Positions 25,843 to 34,207 of a stretch of 64,000 bases of DNA are shown here, one piece after another. Source of the stretch: Desulfurellales bacterium (lineage in GTDB: Bacteria > Campylobacterota_A > Desulfurellia > Desulfurellales > Hippeaceae); contig JALVUQ010000108.1 in NCBI GenBank assembly GCA_027035575.1, forward strand, positions 1 to 64,000, read 5' to 3'. A program made the position numbers and the translations under genes. Below the pieces are notes generated by a model. That model made no database searches. It was given only the letters and a program-made list of their open reading frames with translations, and had not been told where the DNA came from. Each line of letters begins with the position of its first letter. Position 1 is the stretch's first letter.

Positions 25843-27405
25843 TTGAAGAGCGATAAAGAGCTCAAAGGGCTTTTAAAAGCTATAACAAAGGGCAAAACAA
25901 AACCTATAGACTCTTGGGAGATTGCAGCTTTGGTTGAATCCAACGGCATAAGGGATTTAGACGCAAAGCAGGAGTGGGGTTTTGAGGATGTTTTTGCTCT
26001 ATCAAAAAAGCTTATGGAGTATGTTCAATCGGTTGAATGGGAAGAAGAAAAACCATCTGAAGGTAAAAAACCGAAGCTGAAAAGGATTTTTGTTAGCTAC
26101 ATTAAAGGTACGCTGTTTGCTTTGCCGATGGCTTTACAAATAATTTCAATGGTTGCAGTGGGCATAGGTATCTGGTCTTATGTTCATTTTACTTTGAGAG
26201 AAGCTACTGCTATTGCCCTTGGGACACTCCTTGCTTTGACTACAACAGGTGGTATATCCCAGATCATTGGAAGAAAGGGGCTTTTTTACCTGAAATTTGA
26301 AGAGTTCATACTTGCAAGCAAGATTACAAAAAGACTGTATTTCACAGGGTTAGTTGTTGTTGTTATATTTGCATTTACCATATATATTATTAACGATTTT
26401 ATGAACCTATTCCCTCCATACATGATAAAAATATCAATCTACTACTACATTCTGATTGCCGTAATATTTTTAATTTTTTCAATTTTTTATGTCCTTGAGG
26501 ATTATTTGACAATCACATTTATTATTTTGATGGGGATACTACTTGTATATGTTTTGTTTAAATATTTGCATTATAATATATATGTTTCTCAATGGATATC
26601 AATGCTTGTTATAGTTGTTATCTCTAATATTGTTGCGTTTTTAAAACTTAGGAAAATAGAGCTTGAGAGCTCATCCGAAGGTATAACCTTACCCAAGCTT
26701 TCAACCCTGTTTTACACCCTTTACCCTTTTTTTATATACGGTATCCTTTACTTTGTTTTTCTTGTACTTGATAGGTTCTTTGCATGGACAACATCAAAAA
26801 ACTTCCTGCCTTATCCGATGTGGTTTAATATGCCCTACGAGGTTGGGGTTGACTGGGCGCTTCTAACTTTTGTTATAACCATAGCTTTGATTGAGGTTTT
26901 TGTTTATGAACTTGGAATTCTCTCATTTGTCAAAATTAAATCCATTAAAGCTCAAAATATTGATGAATTTAACAGCCACTTTTTGAAAGTTTACAAAATC
27001 GGTATTATTACATTCCTTATTGTTGGCCTAATATCTATACCACTATCATATTTCACACCTTTTGTCCTGTTTAAAGAATTTAACCTATCTCACCTTCATA
27101 TGTTTTTTATACTCATAAACAAAAAGGTTTTCTGGTTCGCCTCCATTGGCTATGTATTTTTAAGTATCGCCCTTTTAAACTGTGTTATATTCTTTTCCTA
27201 TTCAAGGTACGGGTTTGCTGTAAAATCAATTGCCTTAGGTGTTCTTGTAAATATTATAGTTGGTTTCTTTTTCAGCAGGGTTTTTGCCTATTACTATTCT
27301 GTTGTTGGTTTAACCGCCGGCTCCATAGTGTTTATGACATCGAGTACATATCAGGCGTGGCGGTTTTTTAAAAACTTTCACTATTACTATTACTCCGCTT
27401 ATTGA
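25843..27405 (+). CDS. pelG: PelG-like polysaccharide flippase/transporter
   Basis: The 520-residue protein has about 90 charged, soluble N-terminal residues (LKGLLKAITKGKTKPIDSWE, WGFEDVFALSKKLMEYVQ) followed by about 12 membrane helices (ALPMALQIISMVAVGIGIW; PYEVGVDWALLTFVITIAL; VVGLTAGSIVFMTSSTYQAW). The helices resemble the MOP-superfamily PelG transporter that works with PelF. The soluble extension is longer than I expect for PelG. The start is TTG, 3 nt after the pelF stop. PelG identity rests on position and topology as much as on motifs. Confidence 0.72.
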   Translation: MKSDKELKGLLKAITKGKTKPIDSWEIAALVESNGIRDLDAKQEWGFEDVFALSKKLMEYVQSVEWEEEKPSEGKKPKLKRIFVSYIKGTLFALPMALQIISMVAVGIGIWSYVHFTLREATAIALGTLLALTTTGGISQIIGRKGLFYLKFEEFILASKITKRLYFTGLVVVVIFAFTIYIINDFMNLFPPYMIKISIYYYILIAVIFLIFSIFYVLEDYLTITFIILMGILLVYVLFKYLHYNIYVSQWISMLVIVVISNIVAFLKLRKIELESSSEGITLPKLSTLFYTLYPFFIYGILYFVFLVLDRFFAWTTSKNFLPYPMWFNMPYEVGVDWALLTFVITIALIEVFVYELGILSFVKIKSIKAQNIDEFNSHFLKVYKIGIITFLIVGLISIPLSYFTPFVLFKEFNLSHLHMFFILINKKVFWFASIGYVFLSIALLNCVIFFSYSRYGFAVKSIALGVLVNIIVGFFFSRVFAYYYSVVGLTAGSIVFMTSSTYQAWRFFKNFHYYYYSAY

Positions 27406-27427
27406 AGGATTTGGAGGGGGGTAAAAA

Positions 27428-28297
27428 GTGGAGATCAGTTTTGTAATTCCGGCTTATAACGAAGAAAAAACGGTGGGTGGTGTTATCGAGGCTTTAAAAA
27501 AACGCTTCCCGGATAGTGAGACTGTGGCTATTGACGACGGTTCAACAGATAGCACTTTTAAAGAAATTCAGAAAGCTGATGTTGTCGTTAGCCACAATAA
27601 AAACAAAGGGATAGGCGAAGCCATCTCTTCAGGAATAAAAAATTCCTCCGGGGATTTCTGTGTAATTGTTGATGCCGACGGTCAGCACCCTTTATCCGAG
27701 GTTGAAAAGGTGGTTGATAGGATAAAGCCATCCATAGATGCGGTTTTAACACAGAGAAAAAGCCTTCTTTCGTCTGGGATTTTTAAAGCCGTAGGCAAGT
27801 TTATACTGACCTTGCTGGTCAACTTTTTCACAAAACAGAAGTTTAAGGATATAAACAGCGGGCTTTGTGCTATTAAAAGAGAAAGAATCGTTAGATATAT
27901 TCAAATTCTTCCCTCCCGTTATTCGTTTTCGACTGCGACTTTGATTTTGGTTAACCTTTTGAAATTTAACGTGGAGTATGTTGAGATAGATGTAGAAAAA
28001 AGAAAAACCGGAAAAAGCAAAGTCAGAATAAAAGATTTTTTGACAGCACTTTTTATTGTTCTTTCGATGGTAATCATTTTTGAACCGTTGAATTTTTTTA
28101 TCCCTCTTTCCCTTTACTCTTTCTATATTGGTGTTTTGTCGGGTCTTTTCAGCCTTTTGGTTAAAAACATTCAAAATCCTCTTGGCTTTTCCCACTTTTT
28201 CACATTCTCTGTTTCGATGTTTATTGTTGGGCTCATATCACACCAGATATCAATAGTTATAAAAAAGCTTTTCAGTGGAGAAAAAGATGAGGGTTAA
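27428..28297 (+). CDS. GT2 glycosyltransferase (dolichyl-phosphate mannose synthase-like)
   Basis: The 289-residue protein has a GT-A domain with FVIPAYNEEKTVGGVIEAL, VAIDDGSTDSTFKEI and VIVDADGQHPLSEV (DxD), and two or three C-terminal membrane helices. Family members transfer a sugar from a nucleotide donor onto a polyprenyl phosphate, making lipid-linked donors for GT-C enzymes. That fits a large GT-C-like membrane protein further down the operon (31985-34207). Start is GTG after GGAGGGGGG. Confidence 0.88.
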   Translation: MEISFVIPAYNEEKTVGGVIEALKKRFPDSETVAIDDGSTDSTFKEIQKADVVVSHNKNKGIGEAISSGIKNSSGDFCVIVDADGQHPLSEVEKVVDRIKPSIDAVLTQRKSLLSSGIFKAVGKFILTLLVNFFTKQKFKDINSGLCAIKRERIVRYIQILPSRYSFSTATLILVNLLKFNVEYVEIDVEKRKTGKSKVRIKDFLTALFIVLSMVIIFEPLNFFIPLSLYSFYIGVLSGLFSLLVKNIQNPLGFSHFFTFSVSMFIVGLISHQISIVIKKLFSGEKDEG

Positions 28298-29315
28298 AAG
28301 GTTAAACCCAAAAGACAGCGCTGAAATACAGAAATGGGAAGACTTTGTTTTAAAAAACGGATATATGTGGCACTCAAGCAGTTGGATAGATATAATTAAA
28401 AACAGCTATGGATTTGAGGATATTTACCTTTATGTTGAAGATAGTGGTGGCAATATTGTTTCTGTTTTGCCCCTTTTTCATGTTAAAGCTCCCTTTTTCA
28501 AAGATGAGCTTGTTTCTCTCCCCCATGTTGAGGCTGCAGGAGTTGTAAAAGTAGACTACTTTGACCACTATGAAAAATTTTTAATTGAAAATGTTAAGTT
28601 TAAACAACTAACGCTTTACCAATTCAATGAAAAAATAAAAAATTTTCCTCACAACAACATCCATGCCGTATTTATACTGGATCTGCCGAAAACCGAGGAA
28701 GAACTTGTGAGTCTGTTCAAAAAAAAGGAGAAGGCAAGTTTTAAAAGAATTTTCAATAGGGAATTAAGAATTGACACAGGGTGCAGCGAAAAAAATATAC
28801 AGCGGTTCCTTAGGCTCATGAAGTTAAAAATGAAAGAGTTTGGAACACCCTGGCATATAGATAAGTTTTTTTACAATCTGTTTGAGGTTTTTGATGAAAG
28901 GATTACGCTTGCTATCTGCAGTTATGAGAATAAAGATGTTGGTGTCGGGGTTGTTTTGGTATATGGAGACACTATGTATGAACTTTATTTAACAGTTCCC
29001 AATGAATTTAGAAAGACCAAATCCGGTTCTACTCTTGAGTACTATTTTACCAAGATGGCTATGGATTTGAAATTAGAGAGATATTCTTTTGGTAGAAGCC
29101 CTAAAGGTAGTGGCCCTTACGAACATAAGAAGAGATTTAAAGCTAACGAATATCCACTTAATATATATTCATTTGATTTTGATGAAGGTGAACTGAAGCC
29201 CAGGGTTAAACCTTTTATCGGTCAGAAATATAGATGGGCAAGTAAAATTGTGAAGATGGTTCCTACGCCTATTCTTAATATTTTTTCTGGAAGTGTAAGA
29301 AAATGGATATATTAA
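28287..29315 (+). CDS. FemAB-like acyltransferase (XrtA/PEP-CTERM-associated type)
   Basis: The 342-residue protein has the two-GNAT FemAB fold. The pattern matches the XrtA/PEP-CTERM-associated FemAB group: MWHSSSWIDIIKNSYGF, DELVSLPHVEAAGV, MKEFGTPWHIDKFFYNL and FGRSPKGSGPYEHKKRF. These proteins are found in exopolysaccharide clusters and probably acylate the polymer or its carrier. No exosortase is in the window. I chose ATG 28287, with GGAG six bases upstream, over an earlier GTG at 28275. It overlaps the GT2 gene by 11 nt. Confidence 0.78.
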   Translation: MRVKRLNPKDSAEIQKWEDFVLKNGYMWHSSSWIDIIKNSYGFEDIYLYVEDSGGNIVSVLPLFHVKAPFFKDELVSLPHVEAAGVVKVDYFDHYEKFLIENVKFKQLTLYQFNEKIKNFPHNNIHAVFILDLPKTEEELVSLFKKKEKASFKRIFNRELRIDTGCSEKNIQRFLRLMKLKMKEFGTPWHIDKFFYNLFEVFDERITLAICSYENKDVGVGVVLVYGDTMYELYLTVPNEFRKTKSGSTLEYYFTKMAMDLKLERYSFGRSPKGSGPYEHKKRFKANEYPLNIYSFDFDEGELKPRVKPFIGQKYRWASKIVKMVPTPILNIFSGSVRKWIY

Positions 29316-30208
29316 AAACTCTTTCCAAATTCTTTGGATTGGCAATACTCCTTTATATAGCTTTAGCAAAGGTACGTTGGAGTCAATTTGCTCAAATAGT
29401 AGATAATCTCAACTATTCTTTTATATTTTGGGCTTTTCTGGCAATGATACTCATGATTTTTATTAAATATGCAAGGATTTTTTTAAATTTGAAGAATATA
29501 GGTATAGAAATAAACAACCTCAAGCTTTTTAGAATCTATATAAACTCACTCCTTCTTGGTCAAATCACGACCCAAGCCATAACAACCCTAACTGCTGCAG
29601 GAGCCACAATCATTTCCACAAAAGGAGAAAAAAAGATAAGAATTGGCAATGTTTATCTTTTAAACAACCTGCTTGACCTTATTTTCGCCGTATTGATTTT
29701 TTTTGTTTGCATTGCACTGAACCCCGAATTGTTTGGGATTGTCAAGGTTAAATTCGGTGTATGGTATGCTGTATTTTTTCTTGTTATGGCTGTGTTATTT
29801 GTCGCTCTATTTTTAATCTACAAAAATAGGATTTCTCAAAGGATCAGCTATTTTTTTAATGAAATTGTTGAATCTTTTAGACTTTCTGTGAAAAGCTCGT
29901 TAATTTTAACTTTTGTTGTTTGGGTTGTTTATGTTTTGAGCTGCTATCTTGAGGCAAAAATTTTTTATATTAATCTATCCCTGTCTTTTCTTGTTCTTGT
30001 TTATGTTGCCGGCAGTGTGATTACGGCTATACCTATCTCTGTAGCCGGGCTTGGAACAAGGGACTTGGCATTTATATATCTTTTGGGACTTAACGGTATT
30101 GAACCGGAAAAGGCTTTTTTGTTGAGCCTATTTAGTTTTATAATAAACCCTATAGCTGCTATGACATTTTTATATCTAATTACAGTTGTGCTTAAGGAGA
30201 AGAAGTGA
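29303..30208 (+). CDS. Lysylphosphatidylglycerol synthase TM-region (LPTM/UPF0104)-like flippase
   Basis: The 301-residue, roughly eight-helix protein has LPTM/UPF0104 features: KTLSKFFGLAILLYIALAKV, GQITTQAITTLTAAGATI (the PAR-like motif region) and PISVAGLGTRDLAFIYLLGL. Related proteins move or modify lipids, and they occur beside polyprenyl-phosphate sugar transferases. In this operon it may move a lipid-linked sugar. It overlaps the FemAB-like gene by 13 nt and the deacetylase by 4 nt. Confidence 0.8.
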   Translation: MDILKTLSKFFGLAILLYIALAKVRWSQFAQIVDNLNYSFIFWAFLAMILMIFIKYARIFLNLKNIGIEINNLKLFRIYINSLLLGQITTQAITTLTAAGATIISTKGEKKIRIGNVYLLNNLLDLIFAVLIFFVCIALNPELFGIVKVKFGVWYAVFFLVMAVLFVALFLIYKNRISQRISYFFNEIVESFRLSVKSSLILTFVVWVVYVLSCYLEAKIFYINLSLSFLVLVYVAGSVITAIPISVAGLGTRDLAFIYLLGLNGIEPEKAFLLSLFSFIINPIAAMTFLYLITVVLKEKK

Positions 30209-30999
30209 GGCTTTCTATTTCTGTTGATGTGGAAAAAGATTTGGGAGACAAAAAAAGTTTTTTTGGCATAGATGAAGGATTGCCTTTTATTCTTGATACG
30301 CTCAATAAGTATAACATAAAAGGAACTTTTTTTATTAACGGTGAATCGTTAGAATATATATCAAAAAACGGATTTTTAGAAGAAATCATAAAAAATCAAC
30401 ACGAAATAGCTTCTCACGGTCTAAGACACGTTGACTATAGGATGCTCCCGAAAAATGAAGTTTTATATGAACTAAAAAAATCAAAGGAAGCACTTGAAAA
30501 ATTATCCAATAAAGAAGTTTTAGGGTATAGAAGTCCGCAGTTTAGAATTAACGCTCAAATAATTAGCATTTTAGAGGATGTCGGATATTCCTATGATTCT
30601 TCCATACCAAAGCCGGGGTGCTTCTCAGCTGCTAAACTTTTAAGAAATGTAAAATTTAACAGCAAAGAAATTGATCAAATAAACGCATACATTAATGAGT
30701 TTTATATTACTTGCATTCCTATTTTAAAAATCCCGTACGGTCTCTTATGGCTTACTAAAATAAACTTTTCGCTTTACAAAACACTATTCAATTTTAATAA
30801 CAAAGAAAATTTGATTGTATTCTACATACACCCGTTTGATTTGGTTGAGAATAAAAGCAATATGTATTACAATAGTTTAATGCAAAAATATTTTTACAAA
30901 ATAAATTTAATAAAACCAAAAAGACTTTTTGAAAGGCTGATAGAATTTTGGAAACAAAAGGGAATTATTTTCCGCCCATTAAAAGATTGCTTAAAGTAG
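30205..30999 (+). CDS. Polysaccharide deacetylase (NodB domain)
   Basis: The 264-residue protein is a CE4 NodB-type deacetylase: SISVDVEKDLG supplies the catalytic and metal Asp, HEIASHGLRHVDYR the HxxxH metal motif, and GYRSPQFRIN the Arg motif. There is no signal peptide, so it is cytoplasmic as annotated. In Pel synthesis the deacetylase is part of periplasmic PelA; here it is a separate protein, apparently cytosolic. The start is GTG inside the LPTM gene (4-nt overlap). Confidence 0.85.
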   Translation: MRLSISVDVEKDLGDKKSFFGIDEGLPFILDTLNKYNIKGTFFINGESLEYISKNGFLEEIIKNQHEIASHGLRHVDYRMLPKNEVLYELKKSKEALEKLSNKEVLGYRSPQFRINAQIISILEDVGYSYDSSIPKPGCFSAAKLLRNVKFNSKEIDQINAYINEFYITCIPILKIPYGLLWLTKINFSLYKTLFNFNNKENLIVFYIHPFDLVENKSNMYYNSLMQKYFYKINLIKPKRLFERLIEFWKQKGIIFRPLKDCLK

Positions 31000-31010
31000 G
31001 AGGTATTGGT

Positions 31011-31985
31011 ATGAAATTTTACAAACTGATAAGCGTTTTTTTATCATCGGTTTTATTACTATCAGGCTGCGCCGAATATAACAACATACATAAATCAAAA
31101 AAGAAATGCAATGTATGTGAATATGATATATGCGATATTATCTCACAACCGGAACATATCAACATTATAGAAATGCCCGAATATTCCAAATCCACAAAAG
31201 ATGTGACGAAACGAGAAATGCTTAGTGGTTTTCCGTTTATATCTTATAAACCCATAATCGATTTCGGTGGAAAATTCCCACCTGAGTTTTATTCTTCAAT
31301 AAGATTCCGCTGGAAAGCCGTATCCTTTAATAATGCAAATTATTGGAATTTGAGATGGAATCCTCACCTTTACGATATCATTTACGTTAAACCGTTGTGG
31401 ATAGGAGATTTCTCATTCAAGTCCGAGGATTTCCTTAAGGATTTGAGCTATACTTACAATGTGTCTTTTAGGGAGCTGAACATTTTAAAGAACTGGATTA
31501 AAAACGGCGGTGTATTGTGGATTGAATCTGCAATTTATATTTCGAGCTACGATGTTGCATTGAACAGGCTTAATCGTAGTAGGTTGTCTCGATTGTTTAG
31601 AAAAATCAGAAGAATAAAAATTTTAGGACAAAAGGTCAATACGTTTGCGTTGAGAGCCAGGATGATTGATAAATTTCACACAAAACCTTTAAATAAAACT
31701 GTTGTTATCTCGAAATCCCTTTCCAAGCAGCCCAATTTGCTTAGGGGTATTCATCGTTTAAAGCTAACCCAATATGATTATCTGGGGGCTTATTTTACCG
31801 TAAGAGGTAAACAGATAATAAAATACAACGGTAAGGTTTATGCAAGCTACATCAATTATGGGAAAGGAAAAATCATTACGACAATACCTTTTGACTTTCT
31901 GGATGTTCATTATGACGGAGAACTCTACAGATGGAACTTGTTGATGTGGCTTTTAAAGGATAGGAATAGAAGCGTTGTAAGGTAA
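31011..31985 (+). CDS. Lipoprotein of unknown function in the polysaccharide operon
   Basis: The 324-residue protein starts MKFYKLISVFLSSVLLLSGC, a lipoprotein signal, and contains a Rossmann-like stretch (LNILKNWIKNGGVLWIES; YGKGKIITTIPFDFLD) similar to DUF4159/GATase-like proteins. Cys-rich residues after the lipid site (KKKCNVCEYDICDII) are unusual. I chose the ATG at 31011 because AGGAGG lies just upstream; a longer in-frame start at 30948 overlaps the deacetylase. It ends 1 nt into the next gene. Function is unknown; an outer-membrane or periplasmic accessory to polymer export is an inference. Confidence 0.7.
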   Translation: MKFYKLISVFLSSVLLLSGCAEYNNIHKSKKKCNVCEYDICDIISQPEHINIIEMPEYSKSTKDVTKREMLSGFPFISYKPIIDFGGKFPPEFYSSIRFRWKAVSFNNANYWNLRWNPHLYDIIYVKPLWIGDFSFKSEDFLKDLSYTYNVSFRELNILKNWIKNGGVLWIESAIYISSYDVALNRLNRSRLSRLFRKIRRIKILGQKVNTFALRARMIDKFHTKPLNKTVVISKSLSKQPNLLRGIHRLKLTQYDYLGAYFTVRGKQIIKYNGKVYASYINYGKGKIITTIPFDFLDVHYDGELYRWNLLMWLLKDRNRSVVR

Positions 31986-34207
31986 TGATTGTTGAAAGAG
32001 CTATTTTTGAGCAGCAGGTAGTTGATGCCTTAAAGTTTATTGCAGCCTGCGGCATCTACTACTACCTCATTCCGAAACTTGTTGTGCCAAAAGAGCTATA
32101 TAAAAAACTCGATGATATATGGGATAAAGTTTTATTTAATTTGGTCATAATGACAGGCTTTTCCGCGCTTATATTCCCATACTTTGTCCTGCTTAAGGTG
32201 TTTGGTTTCATGTTTTTGGTAATGTTTTTTATATTTATGAAGCTTTGCTTTGTAAAATGTTATTACAAAAAGCCAATCGGATTGTACTTGGTAAGTATTT
32301 ACAGAGGACTTATTTACCGCTCTATAAGGTTTAGCGAGAAGTGGAAGACCTACTTTAAGTATATGGCAAGAAAGTTAAACAGGGCATTTTATAGGTTTGT
32401 CTCCGCTATAAGTTTTAAAACGGTCGTCGCTTTATTTGTTCTTGCCGTTGTTTTTACAGTGTCTTTTTTTCCCATTCTTTATAGGGGTTTTATAAGCTAT
32501 GTTGAGGCAACACCGGATATCAGTCAGTTCTACTACTGGTTCAATATACTGAAAAAGAATGTACTAATAGACAGAACTGCCGGCGCTCCATATATGTGGG
32601 GAGACCCAATGATAATACATACGGTTAATATATTCACAAACTTAGACCCTCTTTCTCTTCTCAACATTGCCCCTGTTTTTTACACTGCAGTGATGTATTT
32701 TGGTATTTTTTTAATTATTAGATACTTTACAAAAAGACTGAGTGGTTTGAACAGCGTAAAAACAGATGCTCCTCTTTTGGGTATGATGGTGTTTGCATTT
32801 ATTATGTCTTACACCTACGGAAGCCACTTTTTGGGCAAAGATTTTATAACAAGCTCACCCCATATACTGCATTTTAAATTTTTTAAGATGTATTTTTCAG
32901 ATAACGCAACATTCACAAACAACGATTTCCTCAATATTTTTTACTCCTTTTGGAGGATGACCACATTTTTGTGCGAGGAGCACGCCTTTGCTTTTTTGAT
33001 AATAACGCTCTACCTGTTTATAAAAACTTTAGAAACGAAAAAGGATATCTACCTTTTTTTATATGGCACATCAGCAGCCATTACGCTTTCCATTCATGCT
33101 GCCGCTGGGGTTACAATACTTTTCACTTTTCTTTCTGTTCTTATTTATGCCATACTCAAAAGAAACGTGAGTTTGAAATTCTTTTTAAAAGGCAGTTTGG
33201 TTTCCTTTGCCGCAGCTTTAGTAGGTAGCGTATGGATGGTACAGTTTTTTATTTACGGACTGCCTGATTTTATTGGAAAAGCCGCTCCTTTTTTGGATGT
33301 TCTTTTGCACACTAAGAATCCACACGCCACAATTAAAACCACAGACATTTATTCGGTGGTTCTCTTTGTTCCTACAAAAGCCGATTTAGGATTGCTTGCT
33401 TTATCTGTTGTCTTTTTGATAGCAGGCATCCTGAAACCCAAAAAATTTACATATCTGGGCTACTCCTCTGCTATTACCATAGGGGTTTTTTTGATGTTCT
33501 TTTTTCCAAACTTCGGTTTTCCTCAGCTTGCTGACAAAAAAAGGATAAATGATGTACTCGCCTTTGTTTGGGCTCTGGATGTGTCTGTTCTCTTTTTTAC
33601 ACTGTTTGAAGTGCCAATGGCTTATCTTTTAAATAGGCTCAAGAAGAACATTTATCAATTTGCGGCTCACACGGCTATACTTGCGGTGGCTTTCTTTATG
33701 ATAATGTGTGCTCCTTCCCACTCCTATGTGTTTTCAAGGTATTTCTATGAATCCATTTACGATATTGAGCATAAGGAGTTTCCATACCTTGTTGCTCAAA
33801 TAAGAAAAAACTTTCAGCCTTTTACATACACCATCGTTGCCAAAGTTCAGCAGTTTCCTCAGGTTGTGAGCAAGGGATATCATATAAATATTTACAACTT
33901 TCTTTTAAAATATAAGCCTACTGATAAATATTTGAAAATACCCACAAACTATATATTTATTTTCGATGAAAACATACCAAAACAATTTATGGGAATGGAC
34001 GAAATGTGGTATAGATGGAGGATAGACCTTGAGATGGACTTGAAAAGTTGGATAGCGCAGTATGCTGCTACCCATAAGAATATAAAGCTCTGGTTCAAGG
34101 ACAAAGGTGTGAGTATTTACCTGATTGATAATGTGAAGTATATGAAGCTAAAAAGGAAAGAAGAGATAAAGAAAGAGGGAGTGAGAGCCATTGTTGGTAA
34201 AAGGTAG
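31985..34207 (+). CDS. Large polytopic membrane protein (GT-C-like)
   Basis: The 740-residue protein has a short N-terminal helical block (about 1-100), a soluble linker, and about 10-12 membrane helices, then a C-terminal periplasmic part (about 590-740). The loop after the first core helix reads YVEATPDISQFYYWFNI, a position where GT-C enzymes carry catalytic Asp residues. It resembles YfhO/6-pyruvoyl-tetrahydropterin-synthase-related membrane proteins, but I cannot assign it firmly. With a nearby polyprenyl-phosphate-type GT2, a role as a lipid-linked-sugar transferase is plausible. The 3' end overlaps the next gene by 17 nt. Confidence 0.6.
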   Translation: MIVERAIFEQQVVDALKFIAACGIYYYLIPKLVVPKELYKKLDDIWDKVLFNLVIMTGFSALIFPYFVLLKVFGFMFLVMFFIFMKLCFVKCYYKKPIGLYLVSIYRGLIYRSIRFSEKWKTYFKYMARKLNRAFYRFVSAISFKTVVALFVLAVVFTVSFFPILYRGFISYVEATPDISQFYYWFNILKKNVLIDRTAGAPYMWGDPMIIHTVNIFTNLDPLSLLNIAPVFYTAVMYFGIFLIIRYFTKRLSGLNSVKTDAPLLGMMVFAFIMSYTYGSHFLGKDFITSSPHILHFKFFKMYFSDNATFTNNDFLNIFYSFWRMTTFLCEEHAFAFLIITLYLFIKTLETKKDIYLFLYGTSAAITLSIHAAAGVTILFTFLSVLIYAILKRNVSLKFFLKGSLVSFAAALVGSVWMVQFFIYGLPDFIGKAAPFLDVLLHTKNPHATIKTTDIYSVVLFVPTKADLGLLALSVVFLIAGILKPKKFTYLGYSSAITIGVFLMFFFPNFGFPQLADKKRINDVLAFVWALDVSVLFFTLFEVPMAYLLNRLKKNIYQFAAHTAILAVAFFMIMCAPSHSYVFSRYFYESIYDIEHKEFPYLVAQIRKNFQPFTYTIVAKVQQFPQVVSKGYHINIYNFLLKYKPTDKYLKIPTNYIFIFDENIPKQFMGMDEMWYRWRIDLEMDLKSWIAQYAATHKNIKLWFKDKGVSIYLIDNVKYMKLKRKEEIKKEGVRAIVGKR

